DNA from: Candidatus Nitrospira nitrificans
GTDB lineage: Bacteria; Nitrospirota; Nitrospiria; Nitrospirales; Nitrospiraceae
Assembly (NCBI RefSeq): GCF_001458775.1
Contig: NZ_CZPZ01000012.1
Location: 1 to 64,000, forward strand
Reading direction: 5' to 3'
DNA: 64,000 bases
In this document: piece by piece, positions 28,175-36,507 of the stretch
Position numbering within the stretch: the stretch's first letter is position 1
How the letters are laid out: each line of letters opens with the position of its first letter
Program-made: the position numbers and the translations under genes
The notes under the pieces: generated by a model
Told to the model about the DNA's origin: nothing
The model's input: only the letters and a program-made list of their open reading frames with translations
Databases searched by the model: none

Positions 28175-29215
28175 ATGCTCGAAGGTTTCTGGTACATTGC
28201 CGGGGAAAGCGCCGCGATCAGGACCGGACGGCCCTTCGCATCGGTTCTCTGCAACCAGCCGTTGGCGCTGTTTCGGGATGGGCAGGGTCGTGTGCATGCG
28301 TTGGAAGATCGCTGTCCTCACAAGGGCGTGCCGCTCTCGTCGGCGCGGCAGGAAGGGGATTCGTTGCGATGCCCTTTTCACGGGTGGCGCTTCATCGCTT
28401 CCGGCGAGTGTATCGAAGTACCGGCCATCGGCAAGGTCCCACATCCGTCGTCGGCCTCGGCCTGCGTGAAGATCTTTCCGGCGGAGGAACAGGACGGGTG
28501 GGTCTGGGTCTATATGGGCAACGAGCAGTGCCCGAAACCTTCGTCGCCACCACCGTCGTTGCCGGTTCCGGCCGACGGCAGTCCGATGGTTTCCGTGCGC
28601 GAGTCCGCCGAGGCGAAAGTCCGGTGGGATTTCGCGGCGGATAGTCTTATGGATCCCGCCCATGTCCCGTTCGTGCATAACAAATATTTCCGACGGCGCG
28701 AGGCAGCCAAGAAAAAGGAAAAAGTGTTCACGCGGCTGCCGTTGGGGTTTCGCACGATCTCGCAGAATGTCGTGCTGCCGGACACATTTATCTTTCGCGC
28801 CTTGTCTCCGAAGCTGGGATCAGCCACGACCACGGTCGATTTCGTGCTGCCCGGCATCCATCTGGAACGGTGGGAGATCGGCAAACGGTTCGCGTCCGTC
28901 ATGTTGGTTGCCACACCGCTCACTGATGAGCGAAGCCGGTTCGACATCTGCGTCGGGTGGAACTTTTTGCGCGGGCTCCCCGTGGGATGGCCGGTCCGCC
29001 GGACCTTGAGGACCATTCTGTGCCAGGACCGGGAAGTTCTGGAATTGCAGGAGCGTGGGTTCGGTCGGAAGGGAAGTATGCTGTTGAACTTGGAATCGGA
29101 CACATTGGCCGTCTGGTATCGGCGGCTGAAGAAATACCGTTTGGATCAATTGGCCGGTGTGCCGGACCCACAACATCCGGTTCCTGAGAAGACCACCCTC
29201 AGCTGGACCACGTGA
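28175..29215 (+). CDS. Rieske non-heme iron oxygenase, PaO/vanillate-demethylase type
   Basis: This 346-residue protein has an N-terminal Rieske domain with Cys47-x-His49 (CPHKG) and Cys66-x-x-His69 (CPFHGW). The catalytic domain contains DPAHVPFVH, giving His163 and His168 as mononuclear-iron ligands. The overall layout and length fit ring-hydroxylating or O-demethylating oxygenases such as vanillate demethylase and pheophorbide a oxygenase. No reductase gene is adjacent. It forms a two-gene unit with the chlorite-dismutase-fold protein, which hints at a tetrapyrrole substrate (inference). Confidence 0.85.
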   Translation: MLEGFWYIAGESAAIRTGRPFASVLCNQPLALFRDGQGRVHALEDRCPHKGVPLSSARQEGDSLRCPFHGWRFIASGECIEVPAIGKVPHPSSASACVKIFPAEEQDGWVWVYMGNEQCPKPSSPPPSLPVPADGSPMVSVRESAEAKVRWDFAADSLMDPAHVPFVHNKYFRRREAAKKKEKVFTRLPLGFRTISQNVVLPDTFIFRALSPKLGSATTTVDFVLPGIHLERWEIGKRFASVMLVATPLTDERSRFDICVGWNFLRGLPVGWPVRRTLRTILCQDREVLELQERGFGRKGSMLLNLESDTLAVWYRRLKKYRLDQLAGVPDPQHPVPEKTTLSWTT

Positions 29216-29378
29216 TAGGTGCGGTCCGCTGCAATCACATATTGAAGAGCAAGCGCGCAGAGGATTCAGCCTTGGCTCGCACCCAATGTCTTTGATGTCT
29301 CGGACCGGCGGGAATTGACCAGTCCTTCCTAGGGTAATGCCGAGCAGACACACTCAAGCCGCCGTTTAAAAATAGTAC

Positions 29379-29981
29379 ATGAACCTGCGAGGTCTCATCG
29401 TACTGGTCGGAAGGCTTGTCTTCTTGGTGATACCGATCGTGATAATCGGTCCACTGCACAAGGCGGCAGCGCTCGATTTTTCCGCGGAGTGGATCGTGAA
29501 AAGGGGACCAAGTGTGGTCACGGCTCACGTGAACGCCAAGGATGATCGCTGGCGGGTGGAGTACACGCAACCTCAACAAGGCGCCAGCATCATGATCGTT
29601 CGAGCCGATAAGCAACACGCGTGGCTCATCTTATCGAAACGTCGGCAGTACCTTGAAATTCCGATCGTGAACAACCACCTGTTGGTGGTGACTGAAAAGA
29701 TGAACGGAGAAGTCTCGCGCGAGTTCATAGGCGATGAGACATTGAACGGCCACCCCACGGAGTTGTTTGAAGTGACGGTCGTCGACCAAGGTGAACCGAT
29801 GCAATTCTACCGGTGGGTGACCAAGGCCCAACGGTTTCCACTCAAGACCGTGAGCAAGGAGGGACAGTGGTCGGAAGAGTTTCGCAGACCGATCTTCACT
29901 GAGCAATCTCCGTTCCTGTTCGAACTTCCACTGTTGCTGAGTAATGCGAATCCAGAAAGCATACGGCACCAAACAGAATGA
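29379..29981 (+). CDS. Periplasmic LolA-like/DUF4412-like protein
   Basis: This 200-residue protein has a signal peptide or anchor (VFLVIPIVIIGPL). A beta-rich domain follows, with DRWRVEYTQPQQGASIMIVR and HAWLILSKRRQYLEIP. This pattern, an extracted property of the cell envelope tested against a bound ligand, resembles LolA/LolB-fold and DUF4412 proteins. The assignment is by overall appearance only. A decayed partial duplicate lies just downstream at 30125. Confidence 0.55.
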   Translation: MNLRGLIVLVGRLVFLVIPIVIIGPLHKAAALDFSAEWIVKRGPSVVTAHVNAKDDRWRVEYTQPQQGASIMIVRADKQHAWLILSKRRQYLEIPIVNNHLLVVTEKMNGEVSREFIGDETLNGHPTELFEVTVVDQGEPMQFYRWVTKAQRFPLKTVSKEGQWSEEFRRPIFTEQSPFLFELPLLLSNANPESIRHQTE

Positions 29982-30124
29982 CCTGAAGAGAGTGACCCCC
30001 CATGGACTGAGGGAATCCAGCCGGTGAGCCGGTTCCCCTGCTCGAATCTCTTGGACGAAAGTTGTCTTGAACCCCTTCTGATCCATTCCGTGCAAACTAC
30101 GGCGGAGGCCCGACCACTGCCGAG

Positions 30125-30235
30125 CTTGATTTTTCGACTGAGCGGATCGTAAGAAAATAGAGAGTCTGTCGTCATGGCCCACGTCAACGCGCAAGGACGA
30201 TTGCCGGCGGTTCGAGTATGTCCGGCCGGCGGCAC
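30125..30235 (+). pseudogene. Decayed partial duplicate of the 29379 gene
   Basis: The stretch aligns with 29471-29570 of the preceding gene. CTTGATTTTTCG matches its LDFS segment, then GAGCGGATCGTAAG matches EWIVK, and after a stop codon and a frameshift SVVMAHVNAQ matches SVVTAHVNAK. It is too broken to be translated. It indicates an old tandem duplication, now eroded, between this gene and the cupredoxin. Confidence 0.65.
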
Positions 30236-30266
30236 CCAGCGAACTGACGATGTAGGAGGAAGAGCG

Positions 30267-31040
30267 GTGACACGATTAATTAGAAGAGGGCTCTATGTGG
30301 CGGTCTGCGTATATATGGTCCTGGCCTTGGGGTGGCAAACGGAGGGCTGGGCCTATGAGTCTGGAACGGTGACGGAGGGAGCCGTGGTGCGGGGGAAGGT
30401 CACGTTCACCGGCGTCGTGCCGGCCCCGAAGGAATTTGAGTTGCGCCGCTTCCCGGACCGCGAGTTTTGCGGGACCGTGTCGGATGGCAATGGGCATCGG
30501 CTCTTGCACGAAGTCACGGTCGGACCAGACGGTGGGCTCAAGGATGTGGTGATCGTCGTGGAAAACGTGCCGCACGGCAAGCCCTTTGCCTTCACCGATG
30601 CCGAAGTGGAAGCGAGTCTCTGCCAGTTCCTGCCCTTCGTCACGGTGGTCAGCGACAAGCGCCGCATTACGGTGTTTAATCGGGATCCGGTGTCGCACGA
30701 CATTCAAGGCTATGCATATGACCAAGCCGGCGTCGATATCGTCCTCCATCGGCCCGCGCTGCACGTGAGCGGGACCACTGATGTCGTACAGCTGGTCAAA
30801 GGGCGGAAAGTGTTTACCATGCAGTGCGGCATGCACCCCTACATGCAGAACTGGGGCTATGCGATCGACAATCCCTATTATGCCGTGACCGATCTCAACG
30901 GCTCGTTTACGATCGGTGATCTCCCGGCCGGGACCTATCACATCAAGGCCTGGCATCCGATCCTCGGCAGCCAAGAGCGGGAGATGACAGTGCAGCCGAA
31001 CGGGACGGCCACTCTCGATCTCGTCTTCAAAGCGCACTAG
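30267..31040 (+). CDS. Periplasmic cupredoxin-like protein
   Basis: This 257-residue protein starts at GTG with AGGAGGAAG upstream; this start gives a clean signal peptide ending near GWAYES. The fold looks like a cupredoxin. A His in PVSHDIQG and the cluster CGMHPYM (Cys-x2-His-x2-Met) match a type 1 copper site. The C-terminus has a carboxypeptidase-regulatory-like strand set (TDLNGSFTIGDLPAGTYHIKAWHP). Such proteins are usually electron carriers or copper-handling proteins. The SmbP-like gene follows six bases later. Confidence 0.7.
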   Translation: MTRLIRRGLYVAVCVYMVLALGWQTEGWAYESGTVTEGAVVRGKVTFTGVVPAPKEFELRRFPDREFCGTVSDGNGHRLLHEVTVGPDGGLKDVVIVVENVPHGKPFAFTDAEVEASLCQFLPFVTVVSDKRRITVFNRDPVSHDIQGYAYDQAGVDIVLHRPALHVSGTTDVVQLVKGRKVFTMQCGMHPYMQNWGYAIDNPYYAVTDLNGSFTIGDLPAGTYHIKAWHPILGSQEREMTVQPNGTATLDLVFKAH

Positions 31041-31046
31041 CCGCCA

Positions 31047-31475
31047 ATGATGTCGATGAACCGCCTGTCTGTTCCGGGAATGATGATGGGGATTCTCTCC
31101 GCCGTCTTGATGGTCGGGATCGTCGCGGCTGAAGCAGGATCGCCGGACGTGATTCAAGAGCAAGGCCGGGCGATGGTTCGAGACGCGGAAGAGATGGTCA
31201 TGCACGGAGGCATGGGCGACGGAAAAGCCATTCTTCATCATTGCGCGGAAGCGGCGAAACAAGCGCGCGCAATTCTGAAGGCCTTGCCGCCGACCGATGA
31301 GCAGGGCAAGGGGGCAGCGCCGCACTTGCAGGATGTCATCATGTACTGCAAGCGGGTCGCTGAGATGGGAGACCGGGTCGATCCCGGCGCCAGCTTGAAT
31401 CCAGCCGCAAAGGCTCGCGCGGCGGCGCGAGAGGCGATGAAACAGCTCTTGGCGATGAAAGACAGCGGCGCGTGA
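31047..31475 (+). CDS. SmbP-like small metal-binding periplasmic protein
   Basis: This 142-residue protein has an N-terminal signal peptide (MGILSAVLMVGIVAAEAG). The helical body contains MVMHGGMGDGKAILHHCAEAAKQARAI in one run, resembling SmbP of Nitrosomonas, which binds copper and other metals through periodic histidines. Here the histidines are fewer. It is close to the cupredoxin gene and likely cotranscribed, which supports a metal-related role. The start could be any of three nearby Met codons. Confidence 0.6.
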   Translation: MMSMNRLSVPGMMMGILSAVLMVGIVAAEAGSPDVIQEQGRAMVRDAEEMVMHGGMGDGKAILHHCAEAAKQARAILKALPPTDEQGKGAAPHLQDVIMYCKRVAEMGDRVDPGASLNPAAKARAAAREAMKQLLAMKDSGA

Positions 31476-31487
31476 CAGACGTTGACC

Positions 31488-31502
31488 GTCTCTCGTGAAG
31501 CG
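31488..31502 (+). repeat. Half copy of the palindromic element
   Basis: GTCTCTCGTGAAGCG repeats one arm and adjacent bases of the element at 12888 (minus strand, GTATCTCGTGAAGC). No second arm is nearby. The rest of 31476-31594 shows no gene. Confidence 0.3.
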
Positions 31503-31594
31503 CATCGGCCAGGGTTTCAGGTTTTTGCCTTCTGCACCACTTGAAACTTTGAACTCAGGATTGAGGGGACGAGCGACACTTTACGAAATACTCG

Positions 31595-32224
31595 TTATCG
31601 CGACTCCGGCTTCGGAACGAACGGGCTCACCGCATTCTGGTCTCTTCCAGGCTGGTAGGTTTCCAGAATTTTTTTGGTTACCGCCATGAGCCGCTCCTCT
31701 GCCGAGAGCGGGGCCTTCACACGGATGCCGCGTCCCTCGTTGCGACCAAGCGAAAAGATATGATGTTCGATCATCTCGCCCTGCGTATCGTCTTTGTACG
31801 TGAAGACGAGCTGCTTTCCCGGAAAGCCCGCAAGCGAGATCTCCCGATCAGGCCGCCAGCTGACGGCAATGTGTTTCTTGCCATAGAGGTCCGTAATGAT
31901 GCGGCGGTGCGCCGAGGCGAATTCATCCAGGGTCTGCCGTCCATCCTGACTGCTCCCGCTGACGACATTCATATGGCCGGAGACGGCCACCAGGCTGTGT
32001 TCGATGGAAGGGTAGAGTGTAATCCCGTTTCCGTCCGGCATCGGATTGCCCAGGCGCCAGTCTCCCGGATACCTGACGGAGAAACCGTATCGGGCATTCG
32101 TATAGAGTTTCCATCCGCCCGCGTCACTGTCCGATCCCGCGGCAATGGATGCCGAGTCTCCCACCGCGAGCGTCATCAGAATCAGCAGCGGGCAGAAAGC
32201 TCTGCCATGTCTCCGGATGTTCAT
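31595..32224 (-). CDS. Secreted protein of unknown function (PsbP-like start)
   Basis: This 209-residue protein has a signal peptide (LLILMTLAVGDSASIAAG). The segment YTNARYGFSVRYPGDWRLG resembles the start of PsbP/DUF1795-like domains, which are found in many secreted bacterial proteins. No catalytic motif is visible. It is the second gene of a minus-strand pair with the formylglycine-enzyme-like gene, 16 bases apart. Confidence 0.6.
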   Translation of the reverse strand: MNIRRHGRAFCPLLILMTLAVGDSASIAAGSDSDAGGWKLYTNARYGFSVRYPGDWRLGNPMPDGNGITLYPSIEHSLVAVSGHMNVVSGSSQDGRQTLDEFASAHRRIITDLYGKKHIAVSWRPDREISLAGFPGKQLVFTYKDDTQGEMIEHHIFSLGRNEGRGIRVKAPLSAEERLMAVTKKILETYQPGRDQNAVSPFVPKPESR

Positions 32225-32240
32225 CTCCAGGCTCCGTTCG

Positions 32241-33113
32241 TTATGGTTTCGACCGCGCGCAGCGAAACCCGATCGTTGCCGCCCGCTGTTCCGGCGAGGC
32301 GCCGCTTCGTGTCGCGGTTCTCAGCATCACAGGCGAGCTTTTCCACGATCCACCCCGCACCACCTTGTAGCGGCCTTGACCAGAGCCCCGTGGATTGCGG
32401 TCCGGCATCGTCGCATAATAATCGATTCCGAACCAGTCTTCGACCCACTCCGCGGCATTGCCGGCCATGTGATGCAGGCCGTAGGGGCTTCCGCCTTCTT
32501 CGCCGCTCTCGACCGGAGCCACAATAGGGATCTCATGAACATGGTACTGCCCAAACATGGCCAACCCTTGAGCGGGAGGTCTGTGCCCCCAGGGAAAGAG
32601 GTTGCCCTTGTCTCCCCGCGCGGCCTTTTCCCACTCGGCTTCGGTCGGGAGGCGCTTGTCCTGTGCGCGACAAAAGTCCGAGGCCTCGGCCCAGACGACG
32701 TAGAGCGCCGGCCAACGGGCGAGGGTGTCCGGCGACAGGGCATGGACGGTCGTCATGTGGTCGAGTAGTTTGCGCAAATCACTGGAAAGGGGACGTTGCT
32801 GCCGCTGTAACCAAAGTAGGAATTCACCGAGGCTGACTTCATGGCGATCGATCTCAAACCGGTCAAGCCACACATGGCGCTGCGGCTGTTCGGTGTCATC
32901 GTAAGGAAACTCAAGGCTGAACGAAGTCTGGCGAGTCCTGGCGGTTCCCATGAAGAAGCGCCCTTCGGGGATGGTGATCATGCCCCCCCCATGAGCAAAC
33001 GCGGCAATGCGGTCGTACAGCGATTCCTCTGTTGCCGTTCCGGCCGTCGGGCTTAGCGAGAATCCCAGAAATATCAGCAGAACCATGCCGAAGAGAGGCC
33101 GACGCTGGAGCAT
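32241..33113 (-). CDS. Formylglycine-generating-enzyme-like (SUMF1) protein, secreted
   Basis: This ~290-residue protein has an N-terminal hydrophobic signal (LFGMVLLIFLGFSLSP). The FGE/SUMF1 domain follows: MITIPEGRFFMG, RLPTEAEWEKAARG, MAGNAAEWVEDW, VVRGGSW, GFRCAR. In this superfamily the fold is often used for binding as well as catalysis; I do not see the paired active-site cysteines of true formylglycine-generating enzyme, so function is uncertain. ATG 33113 is preferred over the GTG at 33137. Confidence 0.8.
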   Translation of the reverse strand: MLQRRPLFGMVLLIFLGFSLSPTAGTATEESLYDRIAAFAHGGGMITIPEGRFFMGTARTRQTSFSLEFPYDDTEQPQRHVWLDRFEIDRHEVSLGEFLLWLQRQQRPLSSDLRKLLDHMTTVHALSPDTLARWPALYVVWAEASDFCRAQDKRLPTEAEWEKAARGDKGNLFPWGHRPPAQGLAMFGQYHVHEIPIVAPVESGEEGGSPYGLHHMAGNAAEWVEDWFGIDYYATMPDRNPRGSGQGRYKVVRGGSWKSSPVMLRTATRSGASPEQRAATIGFRCARSKP

Positions 33114-33216
33114 GGCTTTCTGTACCGGCAAGATCACGGAAGAGTCAAGGCTCTGGGTGGACGGTCAATCGTTCGGTGACGATTTTCTCCCCGCAGATCG
33201 ATTATGATAGCGCGGT

Positions 33217-33693
33217 ATGTATTCCACCCTGGTCGTCCTGCATATTCTTGCCGCGGTGAGTTGGGTCGGCGGCATGATCTTTCTCTCCGTGGTCTTGGCG
33301 CCTCTGGTCAGGGGACGGAAGGCGGCGCCGGAATTCATGGCGCTGTTTCGATCCGCCGCGCTACGATTTCGTCCCATGGTGTGGGTTGCCATCGCGGTAT
33401 TGCTCGCCACCGGCCCGATGTTGTTGTCTCTGCGCGGCATCGAGATCACGAAGCCGGTTTCGTGGCCGGCGATTGTGACCGTAAAGTTGACGCTGGTCGC
33501 CCTGTTGTTGTTCCTGACTCTACTTCATGATCTTGTCTTCGGTCCTCGGGTCAGTCGGGTCAGCGCCATACCGGATTCCCGGCGAACGGCGGGAGAGCAG
33601 ATAGTCTTCAAGACCGCGCGCTGGCTGCCGCGTCTTTCGCTGCTCATCGCGCTGGTCGTCCTGGTCGCGGCGGCGATGCTGGCACGGTCGTAA
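33217..33693 (+). CDS. CopD-like integral membrane protein
   Basis: This 158-residue protein has four hydrophobic segments. The first, LVVLHILAAVSWVGGMIFL, matches the CopD/DUF4149-type start with a conserved His and a WVGG motif. Such proteins are linked to copper import or are of unknown role. It diverges from the formylglycine-enzyme-like gene. Only 523 bases separate its start from the outward-facing kinase promoter motif at 33725. Confidence 0.7.
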   Translation: MYSTLVVLHILAAVSWVGGMIFLSVVLAPLVRGRKAAPEFMALFRSAALRFRPMVWVAIAVLLATGPMLLSLRGIEITKPVSWPAIVTVKLTLVALLLFLTLLHDLVFGPRVSRVSAIPDSRRTAGEQIVFKTARWLPRLSLLIALVVLVAAAMLARS

Positions 33694-33724
33694 CCGAAGC
33701 CTGCCCCCTTGCGCCCGATGGCTC

Positions 33725-33740
33725 CTAGGGATTCCCCTAG
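33725..33740. promoter_or_regulatory. Palindromic upstream motif, copy 1
   Basis: CTAGGGATTCCCCTAG is a 16-base inverted repeat (CTAGGG/CCCTAG) followed by a T run, 165 bases before the kinase gene at 33905. A nearly identical motif lies at 38807 before another kinase gene, with further similarity downstream (GTAAGCTGC). It is probably an operator or promoter element. The binding protein is unknown. Confidence 0.55.
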
Positions 33741-33904
33741 TTTTAATGTTCAGGCCTTTGCATAAGTTGCATCACCGCGAGTAAGCTGCGATTCTCTTCC
33801 TCACGATAATGCGTCGCGGGGGTCGATCGTTTTTTTACCACATCGGTCGGCTCTTTACCGGTGGAACCGGAGCAATGTAGGCGATCGACATCTGAGGCCG
33901 CATT

Positions 33905-36331
33905 GTGACCACTCACCATCCGCCAGCGGTGTCTCCGCATCCTGAAATACGCGCCGGGGTTTCGCCCTTGCGTCGGACCATCACGGAGTACGCCTTGGCG
34001 GTCGTGATGACGCTCCTGGCCTTGTTGACAAGATCGGCGCTCGATCCGGCGCTAGGGGACCACTTTCCGTATATCTCATTCTATATCGCAGTCGCCGTCA
34101 CGGCGTGGTTTGGAGGATTGGGACCGTCCTTGACGGCGATGGCGCTGGGGGGACTGGCCTCACAGTGGTACCTCGTGCCGCCGCGCGAGTCGTTGGCGAT
34201 TACGGAACCGATGCACCAGATCGGGTACCTGACCTATTTTGGGGTCTGTTTGGTCGTTGTGGGAATCGCCCAGGCGCGACGAACGGCTCAACTGCGGGCG
34301 GAAGCGGCGCTCGTGGACCTGCGCCATGAACTCTTCGAGCGCAAGCAAGCGGAGGCGAATCTGCGCGAGAGCGACGCGCGCTTCCGCGCCCTGGCCGACG
34401 CGGCGCCGGCGCTCATTTGGATCAACGGGCCTCAGGGGGCGGAATTCGTCAACCGTACCTATCTGGAGTTCTTGGGGGCGAATCCACCGGATATTCAAGC
34501 CTATGAATGGGCGCAATTCGTTCATCCGGACGACCGGAAGCGCTACCTTGACGGGTATCTGCAGGCCGTCGATCGGCGAGCGGTCTTCGACGCCGAATTT
34601 CGATTCCGCCGGCACGACGGCGAGTGGCGCTGGATGCGATCGGTCGCTCGACCGCGCATGAGCGAGCAAGGCGCGTTCCTCGGCTACGCAGGCGTGACCA
34701 TCGATATCACCGAGCGCAAGCGGACGGAAGAGGCCCTAATCGCAAGCGAACGGCGCTTCTCGATGTTCATGCGGAACCTACCGGGCCTGGCCTGGCTGAA
34801 AGACGCGGAGGGTCGATATTGCTATGTGAATGAAGCGGCCCAGCGCGTGTTCGGCAGACCCGCGGAGGATCTGTACGGCAAGACCGACAAAGAACTGTTT
34901 TCGACCGAGGCGGCTGAACAGTTCATCAAGCATGACAAGGAAGCCTTGGCCGGCTCGAACGGCATCCAAACGGTGGAGATTTTGGAACATGCGGACGGGA
35001 GACACTTTTCGCTTGTCACGAAGTTTCCGATTCACACGGGTCTCGGAGGGATGCCGCTGGTCGGCGGCATCGGGATCGACATTACGGATCGCATTCGATT
35101 TGAACAGGAATTGAAAACCAGCCAGGAGCGGCTTCAGATCTTGACCGACAAGCTGGAGCAGCTGGTGGACGAACGGACACATGAACTGGTGCAGTCCCGC
35201 GACCAACTGCGCTGTTTGGCGACGGAGCTGAATCTTGCGGAACAACGGGAACGCAAGAGGCTGGCGACCGAATTGCACGACCACTTGCAACAGACGTTGG
35301 TGCTGGGAAGGTTGAAAATGGGGCAAGGTAAACGGTGTGCGGTCGAGATGCCGGCGATGGCCAAGATACTCGAGGAAACGGATGCCGTCTTCTGCGAGGC
35401 GCTGAAGTATACCCGCACTCTCGTGGCCGAACTCAGCCCGCCGGTGCTGCGCGATCATGGCCTGGCCGCCGGGTTGAAATGGCTGGCCGAGTACATGAAG
35501 AAACACGAGATGTCGGTCGCCGTGACCGTGCCGGATACGGACAACGTGCGGTTGCCGGACGATCAGGCGGTGTTGCTGTTTCAATCCGTCCGCGAACTGC
35601 TCATCAACTCTTCCAAACATGCCGGGACCGGAACGGCGACGGTCTTGATGGAGCAGGAACATGGGCGCATTCGAATCGTCGTCCGCGATGAGGGGAAGGG
35701 CTTCGATCTTGCCGGCGCGGCGGGAGGTCACAGCGGCACGAGCGCCCCGAAGTTCGGCCTCTTCAGCATCCGGGAGCGCATGCGGGCGCTGGGCGGCTCG
35801 TTCGAGATTCAATCGGCACCAGGGAAGGGCACCATGGCCGTGCTGAGCTTACCGTTGGCTGTCTCCCTCAAGAGAGGAGACAACATGTCGACACCTCCCT
35901 CGTGGCTTGTCTCTCGTATTTCGCACGCGAACGACGCTTCACGAGAGACGTTTCACGGTCATCGCATTCATGTCTTGTTGGTGGATGATCACGTCATGAT
36001 CCGGCAGGGATTACGCGCGGTGCTCGACAACTATCCCGATATCGAGGTGGTGGGCGAAGCGGCCAACGGCGAAGAAGCCATACGCCTGGTGGACACATTG
36101 CGACCGGCGGCGGTGATCATGGACATCAATATGCCGACGATGGACGGCATTGAGGCGACGGAACAGATCACGCGCCGCTATCCGGAGACGATCGTCATTG
36201 GACTCTCGGTGAACGCCGCCGAAGAGAATGAAAAGGCGATGAAGCGGGCGGGGGCCGTCGGGCTCATGAAGAAGGAATCGGCGGTCGAGCAACTGTACAG
36301 CGCCATCGTGGAGGCGGTGAAGAAAGGGTAG
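33905..36331 (+). CDS. Hybrid sensor kinase with HisKA_3 core and C-terminal NarL-type receiver
   Basis: This 808-residue protein starts at GTG with GAGG upstream. An N-terminal DUF4118-like membrane region (about 25-110, ALDPALGDHFPYISFYIAVA) is followed by two PAS domains (about 140-265 and 275-395). The HisKA_3 domain has LATELHDHLQQ with His458. HATPase_c spans about 550-655. A linker of about 30 residues made from a palindromic repeat leads into a receiver (about 680-808) with LLVDDH and Asp740 in MDINMP. There is no helix-turn-helix. Three paralogs follow within 17 kb. Confidence 0.9.
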   Translation: MTTHHPPAVSPHPEIRAGVSPLRRTITEYALAVVMTLLALLTRSALDPALGDHFPYISFYIAVAVTAWFGGLGPSLTAMALGGLASQWYLVPPRESLAITEPMHQIGYLTYFGVCLVVVGIAQARRTAQLRAEAALVDLRHELFERKQAEANLRESDARFRALADAAPALIWINGPQGAEFVNRTYLEFLGANPPDIQAYEWAQFVHPDDRKRYLDGYLQAVDRRAVFDAEFRFRRHDGEWRWMRSVARPRMSEQGAFLGYAGVTIDITERKRTEEALIASERRFSMFMRNLPGLAWLKDAEGRYCYVNEAAQRVFGRPAEDLYGKTDKELFSTEAAEQFIKHDKEALAGSNGIQTVEILEHADGRHFSLVTKFPIHTGLGGMPLVGGIGIDITDRIRFEQELKTSQERLQILTDKLEQLVDERTHELVQSRDQLRCLATELNLAEQRERKRLATELHDHLQQTLVLGRLKMGQGKRCAVEMPAMAKILEETDAVFCEALKYTRTLVAELSPPVLRDHGLAAGLKWLAEYMKKHEMSVAVTVPDTDNVRLPDDQAVLLFQSVRELLINSSKHAGTGTATVLMEQEHGRIRIVVRDEGKGFDLAGAAGGHSGTSAPKFGLFSIRERMRALGGSFEIQSAPGKGTMAVLSLPLAVSLKRGDNMSTPPSWLVSRISHANDASRETFHGHRIHVLLVDDHVMIRQGLRAVLDNYPDIEVVGEAANGEEAIRLVDTLRPAAVIMDINMPTMDGIEATEQITRRYPETIVIGLSVNAAEENEKAMKRAGAVGLMKKESAVEQLYSAIVEAVKKG
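35875..35887 (+). promoter_or_regulatory. Internal Shine-Dalgarno and in-frame ATG before the receiver
   Basis: AGGAG (35875-35879) lies five bases before an in-frame ATG (35885) that begins MSTPPSWLVSRIS, directly upstream of the receiver domain. Translation from here would give a 148-residue free receiver. Equivalent MS-start segments occur in the paralogs at 38251, 46417 and near 50456, with a good site also at 46417. Confidence 0.5.
35909..35957 (+). repeat. Palindromic repeat element inside coding sequence
   Basis: GTCTCTCGT (35909-35917) and ACGAGAGAC (35941-35949) are perfect 9-base inverted arms with a 23-base loop, followed by GTTTCACG. The structure matches the intergenic copy at 12888. 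It encodes the kinase-receiver linker. A similar copy is at 38275-38322, and a partly decayed one at 46441-46490. Confidence 0.6.
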
Positions 36332-36507
36332 GCGACAAGTATCTTCCACCCCCCCGATCTTGATTAACCAGCGGAGCGTCTGGCAAGATTTCAGCTCAGA
36401 ACGAACCGGTCGGTCATTTCGATGAAACCTTCACCCAGACCCATACTGCGTAAGTCCCGCAGGCGCGCCATGGCGCGTTGCAGAGTTTGAACGGTGACCA
36501 TGGGACG

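Noticed and set aside
29331-29346. A third copy of the kinase upstream palindrome near 29335 (CTAGGGTAATGCC).
   Set aside because: Only the left arm matches; the right arm is absent, so it is likely chance.
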